64,000 nt of DNA from positions 372,001-436,000 of the forward strand of contig CAVQJJ010000002.1 in assembly GCA_963712835.1 (NCBI GenBank). The letters run 5' to 3'. The translations under genes and the position numbers were made by a program. Under the pieces are notes generated by a model that saw only the letters and a list, made by a program, of their open reading frames with translations, was not told the DNA's origin and made no database searches. Positions 23,733 through 33,370 of this stretch are shown here, one piece after another. Every line of letters begins with the position of its first letter. Within the stretch, counting starts at the first letter, position 1. Origin of the DNA: DATARH01 sp963712835 (GTDB taxonomy: Bacteria > Pseudomonadota > Alphaproteobacteria > ATCC43930 > CGMCC-115725).

Positions 23733-25988
23733 ATGGATGATCTCGTCGAAGTCACAAAACCGCCGCGGCAGCCGCGCGCTGCCCGGACATCGCGTACCGC
23801 CGTGGCGCTTGAACCGCAGATCGAGGCCATCGTGGCGGCGCGGCATGGCGATCCGTTCGCCGTTCTCGGCATGCATGTCGAGGGCGGCGGGATGGTGGTT
23901 CGGGCGATGCTGCCCGACGCCGCCGCGGTCGAGATCGTCGATGCCGCGAGCGGCGAAGTCGTCGCCGCGGCCGAGCGCGTTCATGCGGACGGCTTCTTCA
24001 TCGCGGAACTCGGGCGAAAGGAACGGTTTCCCTATCGGCTGCGGGTCGATTGGGATGGTGCGATCCAGGAATTCGACGACGCCTATCGCTTTCCGCCGGT
24101 GCTCGGCGACCTCGACGTCCATCTTCTCGCCGAAGGGACGCATCTCGACAGCTACAAGAAGCTCGGCGCGCATGTGACGGCGCTGGAGGGCGTCGCCGGC
24201 GTCGCCTTCGCGGTTTGGGCGCCGAATGCGCGGCGGGTCAGCCTCGTCGGCGGGTTCGATTCCTGGGATGGACGGCGCCTGTCAATGCGCGGCCGCGCCG
24301 GCGGCATCTGGGAAATCTTCGTGCCGGGGATCGGCGCGGGCGAGGTCTACAAATACGAGATCGTCGGGCCGGACGGCGCGGTGCTGCCGCTCAAGGCCGA
24401 TCCCTACGCGGGCCGGACCGAACCGCCGCCGCGCACTGCCTCGGTCGTCGCCGATCCGCAGCCTTACCCGTGGCAGGACGGCGAATGGCTCGACGCTCGT
24501 GGCCGGGCCAACGACCGTAGCTCGCCGATCTCCATCTACGAGGTACATCTCGGCTCGTGGCGCCGCAACCTGGCCGCGGACGGGCGGTATCTGACCTATC
24601 GCGAACTGGCTGAGCAGCTCGTGCCGTATGTCGCCGATCTCGGTTTCACCCATATCGAGATCATGCCGATTACCGAATATCCCTTCGACGGGTCGTGGGG
24701 GTATCAACCGGTATCGCTGTTCGCGCCGACCGCGCGCTACGGCACGCCGGACGATTTCCGCTTCTTTGTCGATGCCTGCCACCGCGCCGGGATCGGCGTA
24801 TGGCTGGATTGGGTGCCGGGGCATTTCCCGAGCGATCCGCACGGCCTCGCGCGGTTCGACGGCACCGCGCTTTACGAGCACGACGATCCGCGCCAAGGGC
24901 TGCACCGCGACTGGAACACCCTCATCTACAATTACGGCCGGCGCGAGGTCGCCAATTTCCTGCTGTCGAGCGCGCTCTACTGGGTCCGCGAGTTCCACAT
25001 CGACGGGCTTCGGGTCGATGCCGTCGCGTCGATGCTCTATCTCGACTACAGCCGCCAGCCCGGCGACTGGATACCCAACATATATGGCGGGCGCGAGAAC
25101 CTCGAGGCGATCGCGTTCCTGCGGCGGATGAACGAGGTGGTGTTCGGCGAAGACACTGGCGCGACGACCGTGGCCGAGGAGTCGACTGCTTGGCCGATGG
25201 TGTCACGCCCGGTCTATGTCGGCGGTTTAGGCTTCGGCTTCAAATGGAACATGGGGTGGATGCACGACACGCTCGGCTATATGTCGCGCAACTCCATTCA
25301 TCGCAAACACCACCACAACGATCTGACCTTTGGGCTGCTTTACGCCTTTCACGAGAACTTCGTCTTGCCCCTGAGCCACGACGAGACCGTCTATGGCAAG
25401 CGGTCACTGATCGGCAAAATGCCGGGGGACGAATGGCAGCGTTTCGCCAATCTGCGCGCCTACTTCGCCTTCATGTGGACGCATCCCGGCAAGAAGCTGC
25501 TGTTCATGGGCGGCGAGTTCGCGCAGGAGCGCGAATGGAACCACGATATCGGCCTCGATTGGCAGCTGCTCGGACAGCCTCTGCATGCCGGCGTGCACCG
25601 TCTGCTGCGCGATCTCAATTGGCTCTATCGCGCGACCCCGGCGCTCCATCAGCGCGACTGCGAAGGCGGCGGCTTCGCCTGGATCGACGCCAATAATGGG
25701 GCCGAGAGCGTCGTCTCGTATCTGCGGCGCGGCGTCGACGAGCCCGAGGCGATCGCCGTGATCGTCGCCAACTTCACGCCCGTCCCGCGTCATGGCTATC
25801 GCGTCGGCGTGCCGTATTCCGGGCACTACCATGAGCGGATCAACACTGACGCCTCGGAGTACGGCGGCGGCGGCATCGGCAATTTCGGCGCGATCGAGGC
25901 TGATTCCCAGCCGATGCATGGGCACCCGTATTCGCTATGTTTGAACATCCCACCGCTCGCGGCGCTGATCTTCACCCGCGGCGGCTAG
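23733..25988 (+). CDS. glgB: 1,4-alpha-glucan branching enzyme
   Basis: Introduces alpha-1,6 branches in glycogen. The 751-residue protein has N1 and CBM48 domains (about 20-220), then a GH13 barrel and a C-terminal beta domain. Catalytic motifs: DGLRVDAVASMLYLDYSR (nucleophile Asp), GATTVAEESTAWP (acid/base Glu) and PLSHDETVYGK (Asp). EVHLGSWRR and FDGSWGYQP are branching-enzyme specific. It heads a glgB-glgX-malQ series; the gap to glgX is 150 bases. No glgA, glgC or glgP lies in the window. Confidence 0.97.
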   Translation: MDDLVEVTKPPRQPRAARTSRTAVALEPQIEAIVAARHGDPFAVLGMHVEGGGMVVRAMLPDAAAVEIVDAASGEVVAAAERVHADGFFIAELGRKERFPYRLRVDWDGAIQEFDDAYRFPPVLGDLDVHLLAEGTHLDSYKKLGAHVTALEGVAGVAFAVWAPNARRVSLVGGFDSWDGRRLSMRGRAGGIWEIFVPGIGAGEVYKYEIVGPDGAVLPLKADPYAGRTEPPPRTASVVADPQPYPWQDGEWLDARGRANDRSSPISIYEVHLGSWRRNLAADGRYLTYRELAEQLVPYVADLGFTHIEIMPITEYPFDGSWGYQPVSLFAPTARYGTPDDFRFFVDACHRAGIGVWLDWVPGHFPSDPHGLARFDGTALYEHDDPRQGLHRDWNTLIYNYGRREVANFLLSSALYWVREFHIDGLRVDAVASMLYLDYSRQPGDWIPNIYGGRENLEAIAFLRRMNEVVFGEDTGATTVAEESTAWPMVSRPVYVGGLGFGFKWNMGWMHDTLGYMSRNSIHRKHHHNDLTFGLLYAFHENFVLPLSHDETVYGKRSLIGKMPGDEWQRFANLRAYFAFMWTHPGKKLLFMGGEFAQEREWNHDIGLDWQLLGQPLHAGVHRLLRDLNWLYRATPALHQRDCEGGGFAWIDANNGAESVVSYLRRGVDEPEAIAVIVANFTPVPRHGYRVGVPYSGHYHERINTDASEYGGGGIGNFGAIEADSQPMHGHPYSLCLNIPPLAALIFTRGG

Positions 25989-26138
25989 GCCTCCGCCGCT
26001 CCGCGGCAAGGCCATTTCACAGCGCCGCGGGACATATTAACGTTCGCAAGTTGTCCCGGCCGGCCACGCGGGAGAAGCGGGAACGAGCGATGGGCGGCCG
26101 TGTTCTCATTCGCTCAACAGGGGAACTAGAGAAAGACG

Positions 26139-28313
26139 ATGGCATCGCCGCGGGTTTGGCCCGGCACACCATATCCGCTGGGCGCGACCTGGGACGGGCG
26201 CGGGGTCAATTTCGCACTCTTCTCGGCGCATGCCGAAAAGGTCGAACTATGTCTCTTCGACCCCACCGGGAATCAGGAGCAGGCGCGGATCGTACTGCCC
26301 GAATACACCGACGAGGTTTGGCACGGCTACCTGCCCGAGGCGCGCCCTGACCTGCTTTACGCCTATCGCGTCTATGGCCCGTACGATCCGTCCAATGGGC
26401 TGCGCTTTAACCACAACAAGCTGCTGATCGATCCTTACGCCAAGGCGCTGAGCGGGCAGCTGCAGTGGAACGACGTGGTGTTCGGCTACCGGGTGGGCGG
26501 CCCGCGCGAGGATCTCGGTTTCGACCGGCGCGACAGCGCGCGTTTCGTGCCGAAATGCCGGGTGGTCGAGACCGCCTTCACCTGGAGCAACGACCGCCGG
26601 CCGCGCGTGCCCTGGGAGGAAACGATCATCTACGAGCTGCACGTGCGCGGCTTCACGATGATGCATCCGGAGGTCGATCCCGAGCATCGCGGCAACGTTA
26701 CCGCGCTGGCGACGCCCGCGGTCATCGATTACCTGGTCGATCTCGGCGTCACCGCCGTCGAGCTGCTCCCGGTCCACGCGGCCGTGCCCGAGCGGACACT
26801 GACCCAGCGACGGCTCACCAATTATTGGGGTTACAGCTCGATCGGGTTTTTCGCGCCCGACCCGCGCTTTCTGCGCAGCGGCACCGTCGCCGAGTTCAAG
26901 ACGATGGTCCAACGCTTGCACGATGCCGGCATCGAGGTGATTCTCGACGTGGTCTACAACCACACCGGCGAAGGCAACCAGCTCGGGCCGACGCTGTCGT
27001 TTCGCGGGATCGACAATCTTTCCTACTACCGGTTGCAGGACAACCGGCGCTACTACGAGGACGTTACCGGCACCGGCAACACGCTCAACCTCGATCACCC
27101 GCGCGTGCTGCAACTCGTCACCAACTCGCTGCGCTACTGGACGCACGAGATGCATGTCGATGGGTTCCGCTTCGACCTCGCGCCGACGCTGGGACGCGAG
27201 GACGGCGAATATTCGCAGGGCAGCGCGTTCTTCGACACGATCCGCCAGGATCCCGAGCTTGCCGACGCCAAGCTGATCGCCGAGCCGTGGGATGTCGGCC
27301 CCGGAGGCTATCAACTCGGCAATTTTCCGCCTGGTTGGGCGGAGTGGAACGGCCAGTACCGCGATGTCGTGCGGCGTTTTTGGAAGGGCGACACCGGGCT
27401 TGCCGCCGACACGGCTTCCCGCGTCGCCGGCTCGTCGGATATTTTCGGTTATCGCGGGCGGCGGCCTTGGGCGAGCGTCAATTTCATCACGGCGCATGAC
27501 GGTTTCACGCTGCAAGACCTCGTCAGCTTCAACGACAAGCACAACGAGGCGAACGGCGAGGAGAACCGCGACGGCCACGACGCCAATTTCAGCTGGAATT
27601 GCGGCGTCGAAGGCCCGACCGACGACCCGGACATTGTCTGTCTGCGCGACCGCCAGAAGCGCAATCTGCTGGCGACGCTGCTGTTGTCATTAGGCGTGCC
27701 GATGCTCGTTGCGGGCGACGAGATGGGCCGCACCCAGCGCGGCAACAACAACGCTTATTGCCAGGACAACGAAATCTCCTGGCTCGACTGGCAGCACATA
27801 CGGCCGGAGGACGAGGTGCTGCGGGCCTTCGTCCGCGAACTGATCCATCTGCGGCGTCTTCATCGCGTGTTTTCGCGCCCGCGCTTCTTCCGCGGCGAGG
27901 TGCTGTCGGAAGATGGCCTTAAGGACATCACCTGGGTGACGCCGACCGGTGAGGAGGCGACCGACGACGATTGGCGCAGCCCCATCGCGCTGACCCTCGG
28001 CTACGTGCTGAGCGGCGCGGCCGGCGAGTTCTATACGACGGGCGGACAGCGCGACATCGACGCGACCTTTCTGGTGATGATCAGCGCCTTTCACGAAGAC
28101 CTCGATTTCCGCTTTCCGCGGCTCAACGCGGAGGTGGCCTGGGAGGCGCTGGTCGATACCGCCGAGCCGAGCGGTCTCGTCACCAACGGCAAGCGCTACG
28201 TCGCCGGCCATGCCTACCGGCTGCGCGCGCGCAGTTTTGCGCTGTTCATCAACCGCGCCGACGAAAACGGGCGGCCGGCCTCGTCCCACGTTCTGGCGCA
28301 TGAGCGGCGATGA
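26139..28313 (+). CDS. glgX: glycogen debranching enzyme
   Basis: GH13 isoamylase-type enzyme that removes short alpha-1,6 branches. The 724 residues start with a CBM48 domain (PGTPYPLGATWDGRGVNFALF-type text) followed by the barrel. Catalytic motifs: VDGFRFDLAPTLGRE, KLIAEPWDVGPGGYQ and FITAHDGFTLQDLVS. GLRFNHNKLLIDPYAKAL is GlgX-specific. The stop overlaps the malQ start as ATGA, so the two are translationally coupled. Confidence 0.97.
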   Translation: MASPRVWPGTPYPLGATWDGRGVNFALFSAHAEKVELCLFDPTGNQEQARIVLPEYTDEVWHGYLPEARPDLLYAYRVYGPYDPSNGLRFNHNKLLIDPYAKALSGQLQWNDVVFGYRVGGPREDLGFDRRDSARFVPKCRVVETAFTWSNDRRPRVPWEETIIYELHVRGFTMMHPEVDPEHRGNVTALATPAVIDYLVDLGVTAVELLPVHAAVPERTLTQRRLTNYWGYSSIGFFAPDPRFLRSGTVAEFKTMVQRLHDAGIEVILDVVYNHTGEGNQLGPTLSFRGIDNLSYYRLQDNRRYYEDVTGTGNTLNLDHPRVLQLVTNSLRYWTHEMHVDGFRFDLAPTLGREDGEYSQGSAFFDTIRQDPELADAKLIAEPWDVGPGGYQLGNFPPGWAEWNGQYRDVVRRFWKGDTGLAADTASRVAGSSDIFGYRGRRPWASVNFITAHDGFTLQDLVSFNDKHNEANGEENRDGHDANFSWNCGVEGPTDDPDIVCLRDRQKRNLLATLLLSLGVPMLVAGDEMGRTQRGNNNAYCQDNEISWLDWQHIRPEDEVLRAFVRELIHLRRLHRVFSRPRFFRGEVLSEDGLKDITWVTPTGEEATDDDWRSPIALTLGYVLSGAAGEFYTTGGQRDIDATFLVMISAFHEDLDFRFPRLNAEVAWEALVDTAEPSGLVTNGKRYVAGHAYRLRARSFALFINRADENGRPASSHVLAHERR

Positions 28314-30445
28314 CCGGCGATCTCGACCGAGCGCACGAGGTTCACGCGATCGCCGCGCTGCTCGGGATCGAGACGGAGCATACCGACGCGCTCGGGGTGA
28401 TCCACCGGCCGGACGCGGAGACGCTGGCGGCGATGGTCGCCGCATTCGGCCTGCCGCCCGAGCCGGAACACGCCGCCGCGGCGCTCGACGAAATGCGCCG
28501 CGCCACGCCGCTCGGTCTCGACCCGCTGCAGATCGTACCGGCGGAAGCGCCTGGGCTCCGATTCGATCTAGCCGAGGGGGCGGAGTGGCGAATTGCCTTC
28601 GAGAATGGTGGCGAGGTCGAAGGGCGGTGGCAACCCGGCGACGGCAAGCTGCATCTGCCCGCAGACACGCCGATCGGCTACCACCGGTTCGATCTTGCTG
28701 CCGGCGGTAGCACGGCGATGATCACCGTCGCCGTAGCACCCGCCGTCTGTCACCTACCGCCAGCGTTGCAGCCGGGTGTGCGCTCTTGGGGGCTGACGAC
28801 GCAGCTTTACAGCCTGCGAGGAGGGCGCGGCTGGGGGATGGGTGATTTCACTGATCTCGCCGGGCTGTGCCGCGCTGCGGGCAATCTTGGCGCGGTCACC
28901 GTCGGTATCAACCCGCTGCACGCGCTGTTCGCCAGCGAGCCACGCCATTCGAGCCCGTATTCGCCATCGAGCCGGTCGCAGCTCGATTATCTCTACATCG
29001 ACCCGGCCGCCGTGCCGGGCTTTGCCGATGACCCGGAAATCCGCGCTCTGGCGCCGCCGGCGGCGCTGGCGAATGTGCGCCGCAGCGAGCTGGTCGATCA
29101 CGCCGGCGTCGCGGCGCTGAAGCGACCCGTGCTGGAAGCGCTGTATCGGCGTTTCCGCGACATCGACCTCAAGAAACGGACGAAGCATGGCAAGGCTTTC
29201 CGCGCCTTCCAGCGCGACGGTGGGCACGCGCTCGCCGCCTTCGCGCTCTTCGAGGCGGTGCACGAGGTGCAGAACGGCGGACATGGGCGGTTTTCCTGGC
29301 GCGACTGGCCGGCGGGCTTGCGTGACCCGCAATCTCCCGCGGTCGCGGAATTCGCCTCGGCGCGCAAGGAACGCATCGAGTTCTTCCAGTTCCTGCAATG
29401 GCAGGCCGATGTGCAATTGGGCGCAGCGGCCGGGGCCGGCCGCGCTGCCGGCCTGGCACTCGGGCTCTACCGCGATCTCGCCGTCGGGGTGAACCCGCAT
29501 GGCGCCGAGGCCTGGGCCGACCAGGATCTGGTGGTGCCGGGGATGGGAATCGGCGCGCCGCCCGATCCGTTGTCGCGCGCCGGGCAGGATTGGGGGCTCG
29601 CGCCGGTCAATCCGCTGGCGCTTCGCCAGCGCGGGTTTCAGCCATTCATCGCCGCGCTGCGCGCCAATATGCGCCACGCCGGCGTATTACGGATCGACCA
29701 TGTGATGTCGCTGACGCGGCTTTACTGGGTGCCGGCGGGACGTTCGGCGGTGGCCGGAGCTTACATCCGCTACCCGTTCGCCGAGCTGCTACGTTTGGTG
29801 GCGCTGGAAAGTCACCGTCAGCGCTGCGCGGTGGTCGGCGAGGATCTCGGCACCGTGCCTGCGGGTTTCCGCGAGACGATGCAGGACGCCAATGTTCTGT
29901 CCTACCGGGTGGTGATGTTCGAGCGGCGGCATGACGGCAACTTCATCCCGCCCGGCGATTACCCGCCGCTCGCCGCGGCGTCGGCGGCGACGCATGATCT
30001 CGCGACGCTCAAGGGCTTTTGGCTCGGCCGCGACATCGCCTGGCGGCAGCGGCTTCGGCTCTATCCCGAAGAGGCAGGCGAGAAAGCCGATATTGCCGAT
30101 CGCCACACTTCGCGCTGGCAGCTCTTGGAGGCGCTGGCGCGCGAGGGATTGCTCGCATGGGACCGGTTCGGCGAGTTCCTGCCGCAGGAAGGCGAACCGG
30201 TCTACACCCTGGAACTGGGCGAGGCGATTTTTACCTTCCTCGCCCGCTCGCGCGCCCGGCTCATGCTGGTGCAGCTCGAAGACGTCATCGGGGAGGAGGA
30301 GCAGGCCAATCTCCCCGGCACCAGCGATGCCCATCCCAACTGGCGCCGCCGGCTATCGGCGCCGCTCGAAGCGATCCTCGACGGTCCCGAGATGCAGCGC
30401 ATCGCTGCGCTGATCAATGGGGAGCGCCAACGCGCGGCGCGCTAA
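28310..30445 (+). CDS. malQ: 4-alpha-glucanotransferase
   Basis: Transfers alpha-1,4 glucan segments between malto-oligosaccharides (GH77 disproportionating enzyme). At 711 residues it is of the long, MalQ type with an N-terminal domain of about 140 residues. Catalytic motifs: VLRIDHVMSLTRLYWVP, VVGEDLGTVPAGF and AATHDLATLKGFW. GWGMGDFTDL near residue 180 is family-typical. The start overlaps the glgX stop by four bases. Together the three genes process glycogen branches and the oligosaccharides released. Confidence 0.96.
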   Translation: MTGDLDRAHEVHAIAALLGIETEHTDALGVIHRPDAETLAAMVAAFGLPPEPEHAAAALDEMRRATPLGLDPLQIVPAEAPGLRFDLAEGAEWRIAFENGGEVEGRWQPGDGKLHLPADTPIGYHRFDLAAGGSTAMITVAVAPAVCHLPPALQPGVRSWGLTTQLYSLRGGRGWGMGDFTDLAGLCRAAGNLGAVTVGINPLHALFASEPRHSSPYSPSSRSQLDYLYIDPAAVPGFADDPEIRALAPPAALANVRRSELVDHAGVAALKRPVLEALYRRFRDIDLKKRTKHGKAFRAFQRDGGHALAAFALFEAVHEVQNGGHGRFSWRDWPAGLRDPQSPAVAEFASARKERIEFFQFLQWQADVQLGAAAGAGRAAGLALGLYRDLAVGVNPHGAEAWADQDLVVPGMGIGAPPDPLSRAGQDWGLAPVNPLALRQRGFQPFIAALRANMRHAGVLRIDHVMSLTRLYWVPAGRSAVAGAYIRYPFAELLRLVALESHRQRCAVVGEDLGTVPAGFRETMQDANVLSYRVVMFERRHDGNFIPPGDYPPLAAASAATHDLATLKGFWLGRDIAWRQRLRLYPEEAGEKADIADRHTSRWQLLEALAREGLLAWDRFGEFLPQEGEPVYTLELGEAIFTFLARSRARLMLVQLEDVIGEEEQANLPGTSDAHPNWRRRLSAPLEAILDGPEMQRIAALINGERQRAAR

Positions 30446-30513
30446 GGCCGCTTGCGGCGAGGAGCGCGTTCCGGCGAACATGCGCGCCATTGCTAATCGG
30501 ATGGGTGGGCGCG

Positions 30514-31617
30514 GTGGACGAGGTTGAGGCGGTCGTGGTCGGCGCCGGGGTGATCGGGCTCGCCGCGGCGCGGGCTTTGGCGCTCGCGGGAAAAGAAGTC
30601 GTCGTCCTCGAAAAGGCCTACACGATCGGGTTCGAGACGTCCTCGCGCAACAGCGAGGTGATCCACGGCGGGCTTTATTATCCGAAGGACAGCCTCAAGG
30701 CGACCGCCTGCGTTGAGGGCCGTCACCGTCTCTATGACTACTGCCGCGGGCACGGCGTGCCGCACAAGGCGCTGGGCAAGCTGATCGTCGCTACCAGCGA
30801 AGACGAGGTGCCCGGCGTCGAGAAGATCGAGGTGGCGGCCAAGGCGAATGGCGTCGACAATCTGACTTGGCTTACCGTCGCGCAGGCGATCGAGATGGAG
30901 CCGCAGCTCCATTGCGTCGCGGCACTACTGTCACCCTCGACGGGCATCGTCGACAGCCATGCGCTAATGCTCGCCTATCAGGGCGAGGCCGAGGACAACG
31001 GCGCGATGATCGCCTTCAAGACGCCGCTGCTCGGTGGCCGGGTGGTTTCCGACGGGTTCGAGCTGCGCATCGGCGGCGACGAGCCTACGACGATAAAATG
31101 CCGCTATCTCGTCAATGCCGCCGGCCTCTACGCACCGGCCCTGGCGCGCTCGATCGAGGGAATTCCGCTCGACACGATCCCGCCCGCCTATTTCTGCCGC
31201 GGCTGCTATTTCACGCTGCTCGGCAAGACGCCGTTCACCCGGCTCATCTATCCCGTGCCGGTACCGGGCGGGCTGGGCGTGCACATCACGCTCGACTTGG
31301 CGGGGCAGGCGCGGTTCGGCCCCGATGTCGAATGGATCGACGATGTCGATTACAGTGTCGATCCGCGGCGCTGCGACACGTTTTACGCTGCGGTGCGGCG
31401 CTATTGGCCGGGGCTAAAGGATGGCGCGCTACAGCCGGGCTATGCGGGCATCCGGCCGAAGATTAGCGGCCCGAACGACCCTGCCGCCGATTTCACCATG
31501 CAGGGCCCCGAAGAGCACGGCGTGCCCGGTCTGGTCAATTGCTACGGGATCGAGTCGCCTGGCCTGACCGCATCGTTGCCGCTAGCCGACGCGGTGGCGG
31601 CGAAGCTGCGGCACTAA
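30514..31617 (+). CDS. FAD-dependent oxidoreductase, L-2-hydroxyglutarate oxidase (LhgO)-like
   Basis: About 367 residues of the DAO/glycine-oxidase fold. The FAD motif is VVVGAGVIGLAAARALA near the N-terminus, followed by ETSSRNSEVIHGGLYYP, which is highly typical of LhgO/L2HGDH proteins, and by YAGIRPKISGP near the end. It likely oxidises L-2-hydroxyglutarate or a related 2-hydroxy acid to the oxo acid, passing electrons to quinone or oxygen. The GTG at 30514 is the likeliest start; a GTG three codons earlier is also possible. Reading frames extending further upstream cover malQ and are not real. Confidence 0.85.
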   Translation: MDEVEAVVVGAGVIGLAAARALALAGKEVVVLEKAYTIGFETSSRNSEVIHGGLYYPKDSLKATACVEGRHRLYDYCRGHGVPHKALGKLIVATSEDEVPGVEKIEVAAKANGVDNLTWLTVAQAIEMEPQLHCVAALLSPSTGIVDSHALMLAYQGEAEDNGAMIAFKTPLLGGRVVSDGFELRIGGDEPTTIKCRYLVNAAGLYAPALARSIEGIPLDTIPPAYFCRGCYFTLLGKTPFTRLIYPVPVPGGLGVHITLDLAGQARFGPDVEWIDDVDYSVDPRRCDTFYAAVRRYWPGLKDGALQPGYAGIRPKISGPNDPAADFTMQGPEEHGVPGLVNCYGIESPGLTASLPLADAVAAKLRH

Positions 31618-31774
31618 GCGGGGGGCAAGACTTCTTCGGGATCGCTGCCGGTATTCTGGAACCTGCCGACCGCGCTCCTTGGTACCGCGGCGGCCTCGCC
31701 TTTATCAAGTCGGTCGGCGACATAGTCGGCTACGCCGCGCCGGCGCGCGCCGGGTTGCAGCGCGCGTGAAACAG

Positions 31775-31963
31775 CTAGCGGCGCTCGGTGACCAGCAGGT
31801 AGAGCGCCAGCGGCCAGATCATGACATCGCGGAAGTTGCGGCGGAACACATCGATCTGCCGGCGCCAATGAAAGTCATGCGGGGTGAATGGCCGGCGCGG
31901 ATGGGCGAAGATCGCCGCGCCGATCGCGACATACATCAGCCCAACAATGGCCGGGAGTTCCAT
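31775..31963 (-). CDS. small membrane protein, unknown
   Basis: A 62-residue product with an N-terminal hydrophobic segment (about 3-20), a central basic stretch HPRRPFTPHDFHWRRQIDVF and a second hydrophobic segment near the C-terminus (MIWPLALYLLV). The ordered hydrophobic-basic-hydrophobic layout looks like a genuine small inner-membrane protein rather than a chance frame. There is no strong ribosome-binding site. No family is recognised. Confidence 0.5.
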   Translation of the reverse strand: MELPAIVGLMYVAIGAAIFAHPRRPFTPHDFHWRRQIDVFRRNFRDVMIWPLALYLLVTERR

Positions 31964-32145
31964 CGTCTTTGAGTTCCGCCAGCGATGTGGTGCGCGGCAA
32001 GGTACACGGTTCGCGGCGCGCCTCCGGTCTTAATGACAAAGTGCGGCGACTCGCCGCAGGCGGCGCAGGGAACTATCGCCAAGGGGCTGGTAATGTCGCC
32101 TGTCCCCGCCGATATGATTGGCCGGGAAGGAAGCGCGTTCGAGCG

Positions 32146-33264
32146 ATGCTGATTGGCGTCCCGAAAGAGGTGAAGACGCACGAATACCGCGTCGGGCTGG
32201 TGCCCGGCAGCGTGCGCGAGCTGGTGCATCACGGGCATAAGGTGGTTGTCGAGGCCGGCGCCGGCGCAGCGATCGGCTTTGACGATGCGGCCTACGAAGC
32301 GGCTGGCGCCGGCGTCCTGGCGCGCGCCGCGGATGTCTTCGCGGTCGCCGAGTTGATCGTCAAGGTCAAGGAGCCGCAGCCCGAGGAGATCGGCGCGCTG
32401 CACGAAGACCAGCTGCTCTTCACCTATCTCCACCTCGCCGCCGATCCGGTGCAGACCCAGGGGCTGCTGCGCTCGGGAGCGATCGCGATTGGCTACGAGA
32501 CCGTCACCGATAGCCGCGGTGGGCTGCCGCTGCTGGCGCCGATGAGCGAGGTTGCCGGGCGCATGGCGATCCAGGTCGGCGCGCATTGCCTCGAAAAGGA
32601 GCAGGGCGGCACCGGCATCCTGCTCGGCGGTGTGCCCGGGGTGCCGGCGGCCAAGGTCGTAGTGCTGGGCGGCGGCGTCGCCGGCACCAATGCGGCGCGC
32701 ATGGCGATGGGAGTCGAGGCGCATGTCATCGTCATCGACAAGTCGCTGCCGCGGCTCTACGAGCTCGATATGCAGTTCGGCTCGCAGCTGCACACGCTGT
32801 TTTCGACCGTCGACAATATCGAGCGCGAGGTCGTGAGCGCCGATCTGGTGATCGGCGCGGTGCTGGTGCCGGGCAGCGCCGCGCCTAAGCTGGTGAGCCG
32901 CGAGTTGGTACGCGCGATGCGGCCGGGCTCGGTGATCGTCGACATTGCGATCGACCAAGGCGGCTGCATCGAGACCAGTCGGCCGACGACGCATGCCGCG
33001 CCGACCTATGTCGAGGAAGGCGTCGTGCATTATTGCGTCACCAATATGCCGGGGGCGGTGGCGCGCACCTCGGCGGTGGCGCTCAACAACGCGACGCTGC
33101 CGTTTGTCGGGGCGATCGCCGACAAGGGGTGGCGGCGTGCGCTGAGCGACGACGCGCACCTCAAGAACGGGCTCAATATCTGTCGCGGCCGGGTGACTCA
33201 TCCGGCGGTCGCCAACGATTTGGGCCTGGCGCTGGCGCCGGCCGACGAGGCGATCGCCGAATGA
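32146..33264 (+). CDS. ald: alanine dehydrogenase
   Basis: NAD-dependent reversible deamination of L-alanine to pyruvate and ammonium. The 372-residue protein begins MLIGVPKEVKTHEYRVGL, the family hallmark. Substrate residues lie in ELIVKVKEPQPEE and LFTYLHLAAD; the NAD motif is VVVLGGGVAGTNAARMA near residue 170; the C-terminal CVTNMPGAVARTSAVALNNAT is diagnostic. The ATG at 32146 begins the conserved text; an upstream in-frame extension is non-coding. No AldR/Lrp regulator is adjacent. Confidence 0.97.
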   Translation: MLIGVPKEVKTHEYRVGLVPGSVRELVHHGHKVVVEAGAGAAIGFDDAAYEAAGAGVLARAADVFAVAELIVKVKEPQPEEIGALHEDQLLFTYLHLAADPVQTQGLLRSGAIAIGYETVTDSRGGLPLLAPMSEVAGRMAIQVGAHCLEKEQGGTGILLGGVPGVPAAKVVVLGGGVAGTNAARMAMGVEAHVIVIDKSLPRLYELDMQFGSQLHTLFSTVDNIEREVVSADLVIGAVLVPGSAAPKLVSRELVRAMRPGSVIVDIAIDQGGCIETSRPTTHAAPTYVEEGVVHYCVTNMPGAVARTSAVALNNATLPFVGAIADKGWRRALSDDAHLKNGLNICRGRVTHPAVANDLGLALAPADEAIAE

Positions 33265-33370
33265 GCGCAACGATCGTATTCGCCGATGGCGCGGAAAGGA
33301 AAAATCCGCAAACTCTTGAGGCTTGCCGCGACATTCCCTATCTCACCTCAGGACGAATTATTTGGGCGCC

